Below are positions 1-6,333 of a stretch of 13,366 nt of DNA, piece after piece. Where the stretch lies: positions 1 through 13,366 of the forward strand of contig SKYD01000062.1 of NCBI GenBank assembly GCA_007128075.1, written 5' to 3'. The notes beneath the pieces are model-generated. The model saw only the letters and a program-made list of their open reading frames with translations, searched no databases and had not been told where the DNA came from. This stretch comes from Thiorhodovibrio sp. GTDB taxonomy: Bacteria; Pseudomonadota; Gammaproteobacteria; Chromatiales; Chromatiaceae. Position 1 is the stretch's first letter. Every line of letters begins with the position of its first letter. Made by a program: the position numbers and the translations under genes.

Positions 1-572
1 AAACTGGCTATCTAACCATCGATTCGGTACAACAGCTCGGCGCATTGACAAACTATCGCTTGCGCTATCCCAATCAGGAGGTGCGGGCTGGACTCAACGG
101 TGCATTGCTTGATCAACTCAGTGCCCGCAACAGCGCGACACCAGAACAGACCGCACAGCTCTACCAACTTCTACTGAGCAATGACTTCGCCGGCATGGAA
201 CAACTCTTCACCGCCTTTTTCGCCAGCATTCCAAGCGACTGGTACCGCAATAACCCCATCGCCCACTATGAAGGCTATTATGCCAGCGTGTTCTACGCCT
301 ACTTTGCCGCCTTGGGACTGGAGTTAATCCCCGAGGACAGCAGCAACCACGGGCGACTGGATCTGGCACTGAAGTTTAACCAAAATGTTTATTTGTTCGA
401 GTTCAAAGTTGTCGAACTCACCCCCAAAGGTCGCGCCCTGCAACAGCTCAAAGACCGCGACTATGCCGCAAAATACCGCGCCCTCAACCAGCCGATTCAT
501 CTCATCGGTGTTGAATTTAGCCGCGAGGCGCGGCGGGTGGTGGGGTTTGAGGTGGAGACATTGACGACATGA
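1..572 (+). CDS. PD-(D/E)XK nuclease domain (DUF1703) of an AAA-ATPase-like protein, 5'-partial
   Basis: The frame is open from base 3 to the TGA at 570-572, with no start before it. The first residues (TGYLTI...) already belong to the conserved interior of the AAA-ATPase-like/DUF1703 family, so the gene begins upstream. The TTG at 45 is an internal codon. The visible part covers the end of the ATPase-like module and the C-terminal PD-(D/E)XK fold: the helix YEGYYASVFY with its Glu, GRLDLAL with the acidic Asp (around base 356), and VYLFEFK with the E-x-K pair (around bases 394-411). All three nuclease core elements are therefore intact. Full family members are usually about 500 residues, so roughly the last third is present. 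Such genes are often multicopy in sulfur-oxidising gammaproteobacteria and their biological role is not established. The family call is secure; any role in defence or mobility is only inference. Confidence 0.85.
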   Translation, partial: TGYLTIDSVQQLGALTNYRLRYPNQEVRAGLNGALLDQLSARNSATPEQTAQLYQLLLSNDFAGMEQLFTAFFASIPSDWYRNNPIAHYEGYYASVFYAYFAALGLELIPEDSSNHGRLDLALKFNQNVYLFEFKVVELTPKGRALQQLKDRDYAAKYRALNQPIHLIGVEFSREARRVVGFEVETLTT

Positions 573-669
573 ACACTTCAAAGCAACAAACATGACTTGA
601 CAACAATATGCTGTAACCGTGCCTAGGGTTGAGCACGCAACGCCAGTCGAAAATAAATAGAGGATGCTC

Positions 670-683
670 TTGACCTAAGTCAA
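670..683 (+). promoter_or_regulatory. FNR/DNR-type operator upstream of hcp
   Basis: The sequence TTGAC-CTAA-GTCAA is a perfect 5+5 inverted repeat with a 4-base spacer, matching the TTGAY-N4-RTCAA pattern recognised by Fnr, Dnr and Nnr regulators. Its centre (676.5) lies 86 bases before the hcp ATG. If it acts as a class II site centred at -41.5, transcription would start near base 718. No strong -10 hexamer is visible at that spacing, which fits an activator-dependent promoter. The gene just after hcp encodes a regulator with the matching E-x-x-S-R recognition residues, so it is the natural candidate to bind here. Confidence 0.8.
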
Positions 684-721
684 GGGCAGGCGATGCATTC
701 AGGCGCAAACTGCCTTGGATT

Positions 722-740
722 GCGGATCATCCCGATCCGC
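722..740 (+). promoter_or_regulatory. Hairpin in the hcp leader
   Basis: GCGGATC-ATCCC-GATCCGC is a perfect 7-bp stem with a 5-base loop. It ends 22 bases before the hcp start codon and 10 bases before the Shine-Dalgarno sequence GAAGGA (751-756). If transcription starts near 718, as the operator position suggests, the hairpin sits at the extreme 5' end of the mRNA. That placement resembles 5' stabilising stem-loops. It has no T tract, so it is not an intrinsic terminator. A role in mRNA stability or as part of a protein-binding site is inference. Confidence 0.5.
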
Positions 741-762
741 TGCCCATATAGAAGGATATTCC

Positions 763-2055
763 ATGTTCTGCAACCAATGCGAGCAAACTTTTCGTAACAG
801 CGCCTGCGTCAACAGCCCTGGTATTTGCGGCAAAAACGAAGATGTCCAGTCCTTGCAGGAGCTGCTGATCTTTGGTCTCAAGGGCATGGCCGCTTATGCC
901 CATCACGCCCGGCGGCTGGGCCAGTCGGATGAGGCGGTGTCGACCTTTATCGAAGAAGCCCTGTTCGCCACCATGACCAATGTCAACTTCGATGAAGACA
1001 CTCTGCTCCAGTATTGCCTGGAGTGCGGCGAGAAAAATCTGCGGGTGATGCAGATGCTCGATGAAGGCCATATTGCCAGCTTCGGCGCACCGCGCCCGAC
1101 ACCGCTGCGTGAAGGCACCCAGGCCGGCCCCGGCATTCTGGTCACTGGCCATGATCTGCTCGATCTGTGGCACCTACTGGAACAGGTCAAGGGCACCGAT
1201 ATCCAGGTCTATACCCATGGCGAGATGATGCCGGCGCACATGTACACCAAGTTCCATGAGCATCCCAATCTCGCCGGCCACTATGGCGGTGCCTGGCAGG
1301 ATCAGAAAAAAGAATTCGCCGCCTTCCCCGGCCCCATTGTCGGCACCACCAACTGCGTGCTGATTCCGCCCGAAAGCTATCGCGAGCGCTTGTTCACCAC
1401 CAATGCGGTGGCAGTGCCGGCCGGGCAGCACATCACCGATGGCGATTTCAGCCAGGTCATTGCCGCCGCGCACGCTTGCCCACCCTGTGAAGAACGCCAG
1501 GGCGCCGAACAGCCAGTGGGCTTCCATCGTCAGGTGATTCTGGAGCAGGCCGGGGCTATTTTGGAGGCGATTAAGGTCGGCAAGATCAGTCATTTCTTTG
1601 TCATCGGCGGCTGCGATGGTGCCGAAAAAGGCCGTAATTATTTCACCGACTATGCCGCAGCTACGCCCGATGATTCCTTCATTCTCACCCTCGGCTGCGG
1701 CAAATTTCGTATTCGCGATCATGTCCATGGCGAGCATCTCGGCCTGCCGCGTCTGCTCGATATGGGCCAGTGCAACGATGCCTATGGTGCCATCATGGTC
1801 GCGGTGGCGCTGGCCGATGCGCTCGACTGCACGGTGAACGATTTGCCGCTGACCCTGGTCATCAGTTGGTTTGAGCAAAAAGCGGTGGCGGTGCTGCTGA
1901 CGCTGCTGCATCTGGGGGTGAAGGGCATCAACTTAGGCCCACAGCCGCCAGCCTTCATCACGCCCAATGTCTTTGCGCGTCTGCAAGCAGCCTATGATCT
2001 GCGCCTGACCAATGGCGATCCGTTGGAGGATCTAAAACTCGCGCTGGCGGCTTGA
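763..2055 (+). CDS. hcp: Hybrid-cluster protein (Hcp, hydroxylamine/NO reductase), short form
   Basis: This 430-residue iron-sulfur protein belongs to the hybrid-cluster family, which reduces hydroxylamine in vitro and NO in vivo and protects against nitrosative stress. I chose ATG 763 over upstream in-frame starts because GAAGGA lies 6 bases before it and the family's conserved N-terminus begins there. Cluster cysteines C3, C6, C15 and C22 form C-x2-C-x8-C-x6-C. All expected hybrid-cluster ligands are present: H130, E154, C198, C284 (GGCDGA), C312 (GCGKF), C337 (GQCND), E371 and K373 (EQKA). The protein is about 120 residues shorter than the usual 540-550. The gap falls in the N-terminal helical region between the first cysteine motif and GHDLLDLW, as in class III Hcps described from archaea and thermophiles. 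A DNR-type operator precedes the gene and a dnr-like gene follows it. No hcr reductase gene is adjacent. Confidence 0.95.
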   Translation: MFCNQCEQTFRNSACVNSPGICGKNEDVQSLQELLIFGLKGMAAYAHHARRLGQSDEAVSTFIEEALFATMTNVNFDEDTLLQYCLECGEKNLRVMQMLDEGHIASFGAPRPTPLREGTQAGPGILVTGHDLLDLWHLLEQVKGTDIQVYTHGEMMPAHMYTKFHEHPNLAGHYGGAWQDQKKEFAAFPGPIVGTTNCVLIPPESYRERLFTTNAVAVPAGQHITDGDFSQVIAAAHACPPCEERQGAEQPVGFHRQVILEQAGAILEAIKVGKISHFFVIGGCDGAEKGRNYFTDYAAATPDDSFILTLGCGKFRIRDHVHGEHLGLPRLLDMGQCNDAYGAIMVAVALADALDCTVNDLPLTLVISWFEQKAVAVLLTLLHLGVKGINLGPQPPAFITPNVFARLQAAYDLRLTNGDPLEDLKLALAA

Positions 2056-2063
2056 GTCTAACT

Positions 2064-2091
2064 GGCATCGCTGACGACTGGCGGCGATGCC
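2064..2091 (+). terminator. Hairpin just downstream of hcp
   Basis: GGCATCGC (2064-2071) and GCGATGCC (2084-2091) form a perfect 8-bp stem with a 12-base loop, starting 9 bases after the hcp stop. No run of T follows, so it is not a canonical intrinsic terminator. It may protect the 3' end of hcp mRNA or reduce read-through into the regulator gene 114 bases downstream of hcp. Confidence 0.4.
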
Positions 2092-2105
2092 GATCAGATA
2101 ATGTG

Positions 2106-2139
2106 TTGCAGGTGGATCAAAATATTGCGCGAAAATCAA
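2106..2139 (+). promoter_or_regulatory. Paired TTGC-N6-ATCAA elements upstream of the dnr-like gene
   Basis: Two 15-base elements, TTGCAGGTGGATCAA (2106-2120) and TTGCGCGAAAATCAA (2125-2139), share TTGC-N6-ATCAA and start 19 bases apart. Each contains the ATCAA half-site of the Fnr/Dnr class, but the arms are one base further apart than in the consensus. They may be degenerate regulator sites; by sequence alone this is weak. Confidence 0.25.
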
Positions 2140-2169
2140 TTTTGTTTAGTTTTTTAGGAACAGCGTGCC

Positions 2170-2859
2170 ATGCCCACCAATGACGCTTTGCGCCAAGCTC
2201 CGCTACTCGCGCAACTCAGCGATGAGGAGATCGACCGGCTCCGCGCCCACGCTCAACCCCGGCGTTTGGACACTGGTCAATGGTTGTTTGCCCAGGATGA
2301 CCCCGCCGAGCATTTCTTCTTCGTCCACTGCGGACAAATCCGCCTGTTTCGCCTCTCCGCCGAGGGTGAGGAGAAAATCATCGAGCTGATCGGCCCCAGC
2401 CAGACCTTTGCCGAGGCACTGCTGTTCATGGGCACCGGGCGTTATCCGGTCTGTGCTGCCGCGCTCAGTCCCAGTGAACTGCTGGCCATTGATGCAATGG
2501 ATTTCGCCGCCATGCTGCGCACCTCGCCCGACACCTGCTTTGCCCTGCTCGGTGGTCTGAGCCAGCGCTTGCACGCACTCATTGCCGAGATCGATAATCT
2601 GGCTCTGCACTCGGCCAGCGTACGCTTTGCCCGCTGGCTGCTCGCCGAACTGCCCGCCGATGCCGATGAATTGACGCTGGTGTTGCCAAAAGCCACACTC
2701 GCCTCACGCCTAACCATCAAGCCCGAGACCTGGTCACGCATCACCCGGCGTTTAAGCGAGCAGGGGGTAATTACAGTCAATGGGCAACAGATTCGGGTGC
2801 ATGATCGCTCGACCCTGCGGCGGCTGGGGGAACAGGATGAGGCACGCGATACCCGCTGA
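2170..2859 (+). CDS. dnr: Crp/Fnr-family transcription regulator, DNR-like
   Basis: This 229-residue cytoplasmic DNA-binding regulator has the Crp/Fnr plan: an effector beta-barrel (about 20-115), a long dimerisation helix (about 120-147) and a C-terminal winged helix-turn-helix (about 172-211). The recognition helix reads KPETWSRITRRL; its E186, S189 and R190 match the Fnr/Dnr E-x-x-S-R residues that read TTGA half-sites. There is no N-terminal cysteine cluster, which argues against an oxygen-sensing Fnr and for the DNR group, whose members sense NO through haem. The family is known; haem binding here is inferred. The ATG is supported by AGGAA 9 bases upstream, after a T-rich tract. Its position behind hcp and the TTGAC-N4-GTCAA box before hcp suggest it activates hcp, and possibly denitrification genes elsewhere. 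An Nnr or other Crp/Fnr subgroup is the alternative. Confidence 0.85.
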   Translation: MPTNDALRQAPLLAQLSDEEIDRLRAHAQPRRLDTGQWLFAQDDPAEHFFFVHCGQIRLFRLSAEGEEKIIELIGPSQTFAEALLFMGTGRYPVCAAALSPSELLAIDAMDFAAMLRTSPDTCFALLGGLSQRLHALIAEIDNLALHSASVRFARWLLAELPADADELTLVLPKATLASRLTIKPETWSRITRRLSEQGVITVNGQQIRVHDRSTLRRLGEQDEARDTR

Positions 2860-2889
2860 TTGGGTACTCAAACTGCCCGTTTAATCAGC
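2855..2889. terminator. Convergent hairpin spanning the dnr and lon stop codons
   Basis: GCTGATT (2855-2861) pairs with AATCAGC (2883-2889), and inside it GGG (2862-2864) can pair with CCC (2876-2878). The 5' arm holds the TGA stop of the dnr-like gene, and the 3' arm holds bases of the lon stop read on the other strand. The genes are only 21 bases apart, and this is the only candidate for ending either transcript. No T tract follows on either strand, so efficiency as an intrinsic terminator is doubtful. Confidence 0.4.
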
Positions 2890-5313
2890 CTTCGGACAAA
2901 CAAACAACAGCGGTGCCAAATTCTTAAAGTGATTGACAAAGTGAATGGTCAGTCCGTTGCGGATATGCTCAGGCACCTCGTTGTATTCACCGCGATTATC
3001 CTCAGGCAGCACGATTTCCTTAATTTTGGCACGCCGTGCTGCGATCAATTTCTCACGAATCCCGCCGATTGGAAACACCTCGCCGGTGAGGGTTAGCTCG
3101 CCGGTCATGGCAATCCTTCGCACCGGCTGATTGCGTGCCAGCGACAGCAACGCCGAGGCAATAGTAATCCCCGCTGAGGGGCCATCTTTGGGGGTTGCGC
3201 CGGCGGGCACATGCAGATGGATAAAGGCCTTTTCAAAAAAGCTGGGATCCGCACCATAGTCGTCGGCGTGACTGATGATGTAGCCGTAGGCGATGTCAGC
3301 GGATTCTTTCATCACATCGCCAAGCTGGCCGGTGAGTTTTAGCGTGCGGTTGTGATTGTGTACTCGCATCGCCTCAATCGACAGCGTCGCTCCGCCCATC
3401 GCCGTCCACGCCAGCCCGGTGACCACGCCAGGGCCGGAGAGCTTGCGCTCATCGCGAAACACCGGGCTGCCCAGATAATCAACCAGCGTCTTCTCGGTGA
3501 TCGTGATCGGTGGCTGCTCACCTTCCAACAGCTTGACCGTGCTTTTGCGGACAATTTTGCCCAGTTGTTTTTCCAGCCGCCGCACTCCGGCATCGCGGGC
3601 GTAATGATCAATCAAGGTGCGCAGGGTTTTGGTATCGACCTTGACCGTGCCCTTGCTGAGTCCGGCTTTGTCAATCTGCCGCGGCAGCAGATATTTCTTG
3701 GCAATCGCCAGCTTTTCATCAGCGATATAGCCCGACAGCGAAATCACCTCCATCCGATCCAGCAACGGGCCGGGGATGCTGTCGGTTTGGTTGGCGGTGC
3801 AAAGAAACAGCACCTTGGATAAATCAAAGCGCAGATCCAGATAATGATCGAGAAAATCGCTATTTTGCTCAGGATCGAGAACTTCTAAGAGCGCGGATGC
3901 CGGATCGCCATGATAACGAGAACCAATTTTGTCGATCTCATCGAGCATGATCACCGGATTGGCGGTGCCCGCCTCTTTCATCGCCTGCAAAAACTTGCCC
4001 GGCATGGCACCGATGTAAGTGCGCCGATGCCCCTTGATCTCCGCCTCATCACGAATCCCGCCGACTGAAAATCGATAAAACCGCCGCCCCACCGCATCAG
4101 CAATCGAGCGTCCAATCGAGGTTTTTCCTACCCCAGGCGGGCCAACCAACAGCACGATTGAACCGGCAATCTCGCCTTTCATAATGCCCACGGCGAGAAA
4201 TTCTAAGATGCGCTTTTTGACATCATCCAGCCCGTAATGGTCGCGGTCTAAAATCCGCCGCGCCCGCTTGAGATCAAGCTTGTCTTTGGAATGCTTACCC
4301 CAAGGCAAAATGGTGATCCAGTCCAGATAATTGCGCGTGACCGAATACTCCGGCGAGCCAGTTTCGAGCATGGCGAGCTTATCCATCTCCTCGTCAACGC
4401 GCTGCTGGGCAGTCTCGGTGAGCGTGAGTTTCGCCAGCCGTTCTTTGAATTTATCGACCTCGGCGGTGCGGTCATCTTTGGCAATCCCCAGCTCTTTTTG
4501 GATCGCCTTTAATTGCTCACGCAGAAAAAATTCGCGCTGATGCTTGTGCATCCGCTCCTCGACCGATTGGCGGATGGTCTGCTGGGTACGCGCCAGCTCT
4601 AGCTCATTGTTGAGCAGCACCAGCACCTTCTCCATGCGGGTCATCAGCGGCACCGCTTCCAGCACTTCTTGTAATTGGTCTTTGCTGGAAGTGGTCAGAC
4701 TGGCAGCAAAATCGGCAAGGTGCGAGGGATCATCTGGTCCGAAGCGGTCGAGAAACATCCGCAGCTCCTCGACATACAGCGGATTGAGCGGCAGCAGCTC
4801 TTTAATGGTGTTGATCACCGCCATCGCATAGGCCTTGATCTCAGCAGAGGGCTTGGCAGATGGCTCGGGCAGGTAGTCGATCTGCGCCTTAAACGGCACT
4901 TTGCGGGTGACAAACCGCTCGATGCGAAAGCGTTGCAGACATTCCACCAGCACTTGCAGCTTGCCCTCGGACTCATTGACCCGATGCACCCGACAGGCGG
5001 TGCCGACGGCGCGAAAATCATCCGGTGTCGCAGTTTCTGAGGTCGCACTTTTGACCAGTGCCACACCGAGCATTTTGTGCTCGCTGTTGATCACCGCCTT
5101 AATCGTCGAACGCCAGTGCTTGGCATCCATCAACAGCGGCACCGCCTGACCTGGGAAAAACGGGCGCGCTGCCACTGGCAACAGCGGAATCAGCCCGGGC
5201 ATCACATCGCGAGCGCGGGTGAGCTGGGTCTCGGCCTCGGTGTCGTCGGTGTGATGCTCTTCCATGTCGATGGCCTCGCGTTCCTGATCCTGCTGCTTTG
5301 GCTGTCCACTCAT
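2881..5313 (-). CDS. lon: ATP-dependent Lon-family protease (endopeptidase La)
   Basis: This 810-residue protein is a full-length Lon, a cytoplasmic AAA+ serine protease that unfolds and degrades damaged and regulatory proteins. It has a charged N-terminal extension (about 1-37), a LAN substrate-recognition domain (about 38-240), a coiled-coil region (about 240-320), an AAA+ module with Walker A GPPGVGKT (391-398) and Walker B IMLDEID (455-461), and a protease domain with the catalytic pair S713 (KDGPSAG) and K755 (IREKL). The ATG is supported by GAGGA 8 bases upstream. The N-domain wording (RPFFPGQAVPLL...) resembles the second Lon type found beside canonical lon in gammaproteobacteria such as Pseudomonas (PA0779/AsrA), from memory of that family. 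There is no clpX or hupB neighbour as for canonical lon, so it may be a paralogue. It is divergent from nadK and converges on the dnr-like gene. Confidence 0.97.
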   Translation of the reverse strand: MSGQPKQQDQEREAIDMEEHHTDDTEAETQLTRARDVMPGLIPLLPVAARPFFPGQAVPLLMDAKHWRSTIKAVINSEHKMLGVALVKSATSETATPDDFRAVGTACRVHRVNESEGKLQVLVECLQRFRIERFVTRKVPFKAQIDYLPEPSAKPSAEIKAYAMAVINTIKELLPLNPLYVEELRMFLDRFGPDDPSHLADFAASLTTSSKDQLQEVLEAVPLMTRMEKVLVLLNNELELARTQQTIRQSVEERMHKHQREFFLREQLKAIQKELGIAKDDRTAEVDKFKERLAKLTLTETAQQRVDEEMDKLAMLETGSPEYSVTRNYLDWITILPWGKHSKDKLDLKRARRILDRDHYGLDDVKKRILEFLAVGIMKGEIAGSIVLLVGPPGVGKTSIGRSIADAVGRRFYRFSVGGIRDEAEIKGHRRTYIGAMPGKFLQAMKEAGTANPVIMLDEIDKIGSRYHGDPASALLEVLDPEQNSDFLDHYLDLRFDLSKVLFLCTANQTDSIPGPLLDRMEVISLSGYIADEKLAIAKKYLLPRQIDKAGLSKGTVKVDTKTLRTLIDHYARDAGVRRLEKQLGKIVRKSTVKLLEGEQPPITITEKTLVDYLGSPVFRDERKLSGPGVVTGLAWTAMGGATLSIEAMRVHNHNRTLKLTGQLGDVMKESADIAYGYIISHADDYGADPSFFEKAFIHLHVPAGATPKDGPSAGITIASALLSLARNQPVRRIAMTGELTLTGEVFPIGGIREKLIAARRAKIKEIVLPEDNRGEYNEVPEHIRNGLTIHFVNHFKNLAPLLFVCPKAD

Positions 5314-5352
5314 ACACTAATTCCTCTATCTCGAATGTATCCAGACAATCAC

Positions 5353-5381
5353 TGAACACTGTCGCGGTTTTGCTCTATAAT
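5353..5381 (+). promoter_or_regulatory. Sigma70-like promoter for nadK-recN
   Basis: TGAACA (5353-5358, 4 of 6 matches to TTGACA) is separated by exactly 17 bases from a perfect TATAAT (5376-5381). Transcription would start near 5388, giving a leader of about 67 bases before nadK. It lies in the 141-base divergent gap with lon. I could not identify a convincing lon promoter or a sigma32 element on the other strand. Confidence 0.6.
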
Positions 5382-5454
5382 TGCAAGCCAAAGACGCGAT
5401 TCCAACGATCAAAACCGAACTTATATACGCCATTGTGTCAACTGCCTTGAAAAC

Positions 5455-6333
5455 ATGACCGCCTTTCACACTGTTGGCATTATCGGCAAGCAGGACGACG
5501 CACCGCGTGTCTTGAGCACAATCCGCCGTCTCCTCACCCATCTGAGCGCGTGCGGCTGTGACACGCGGCTGGATCCGCTGAGTGCGCAATCGCTGTTGCT
5601 GCCTGAACGCGCCATGAATACCGCTCGGCTGGGTGGCTGGGCAGATTTGGTGGTGGTGGTTGGCGGCGATGGCACGCTGTTACATGCTGCACGCGAGGTG
5701 GCGCCGCACCAGACCCCACTGCTTGGGATCAACTTAGGCCGCTTGGGGTTTTTGGTCGATGTGTCACCAGAGTGCATCGAGGCCTATCTCGATCAAATTC
5801 TCAGTGGCGAATTTTACGAAGATCAGCGTTGTCTACTTGAGGTTGACAGCGGCCAGCGCACCACGCTGGCACTCAATGATGTGGTCATTGCCAAATGGAA
5901 CAGCGTGCGCATGATTGAGCTGGAGATTGAGATCGACGGTCATTTTGTCAATTCACAACGCTCCGATGGGCTGATTATTGCGACCCCGACCGGCTCCACT
6001 GCCTACGCACTCTCCGGCGGTGGACCGTTGCTGCATCCGGCATTGGAGGCGCTGGTGTTGGTGCCAATCTGTCCGCATACCCTGAGCAATCGGCCGCTGG
6101 TGATCAGCAGCCACAGCCAGATTGCGCTGCGCCTAACCCACGCTCCCCCCGAGCAGGTGCGCATCACCTGTGATGGCCAGATTGAGCTTGATGTGCCTGA
6201 AAACGCCCTGATTCATATTCGTCGAAGTGTCCACCGGCTGCGACTGCTGCATCCGCGTGGCCATGATCATTTTGCTATCCTGCGCGCCAAACTGGGCTGG
6301 GGCGGTTATCAACATGCGGGTTCTCTATGCTGA
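5455..6333 (+). CDS. nadK: NAD kinase
   Basis: This 292-residue protein is NAD kinase, the cytoplasmic enzyme that phosphorylates NAD to NADP. Length matches the bacterial family (about 290-300). Visible motifs are GGDGT (70-74, the phosphate-binding loop with the catalytic Asp), the GINLGRLGFL strand (91-100), the N-[E/D] motif as N141-D142, and the glycine-rich RSDGLIIATPTGSTAYALSG segment (169-188) of the NAD site. The C-terminus carries the usual RAKLGW. No clear Shine-Dalgarno sequence precedes ATG 5455, but this start gives the conserved N-terminus. Its stop overlaps the recN start by 7 bases, so translation is probably coupled. In E. coli nadK also precedes recN, with grpE divergent; here lon occupies the divergent position. 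Confidence 0.97.
   Translation: MTAFHTVGIIGKQDDAPRVLSTIRRLLTHLSACGCDTRLDPLSAQSLLLPERAMNTARLGGWADLVVVVGGDGTLLHAAREVAPHQTPLLGINLGRLGFLVDVSPECIEAYLDQILSGEFYEDQRCLLEVDSGQRTTLALNDVVIAKWNSVRMIELEIEIDGHFVNSQRSDGLIIATPTGSTAYALSGGGPLLHPALEALVLVPICPHTLSNRPLVISSHSQIALRLTHAPPEQVRITCDGQIELDVPENALIHIRRSVHRLRLLHPRGHDHFAILRAKLGWGGYQHAGSLC

Noticed and set aside
45..47. TTG as the start of the first gene
   Set aside because: Conserved family sequence (TGYLTI) precedes it in frame from base 3, so it is an internal codon of a gene that starts outside the window.
618..637. Short stem CGTGC/GCACG after the first gene
   Set aside because: Only 5 bp with a 10-base loop and no T tract; too weak to call a terminator.
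1174..1911. Long open frame on the minus strand opposite hcp (about 245 codons)
   Set aside because: It lies entirely antisense to a clearly functional hcp, has no Shine-Dalgarno sequence or family motifs, and is explained by codon bias of the sense gene.
3352..3822. Open frame on the plus strand opposite lon (about 156 codons)
   Set aside because: It is antisense to conserved Lon protease-domain sequence and shows no domain; treated as a codon-usage shadow.
5443..5453. CTTGAAA-like sigma32 -35 element before nadK
   Set aside because: It lies directly before the nadK start codon on the plus strand with no matching -10, and is in the wrong direction for lon.
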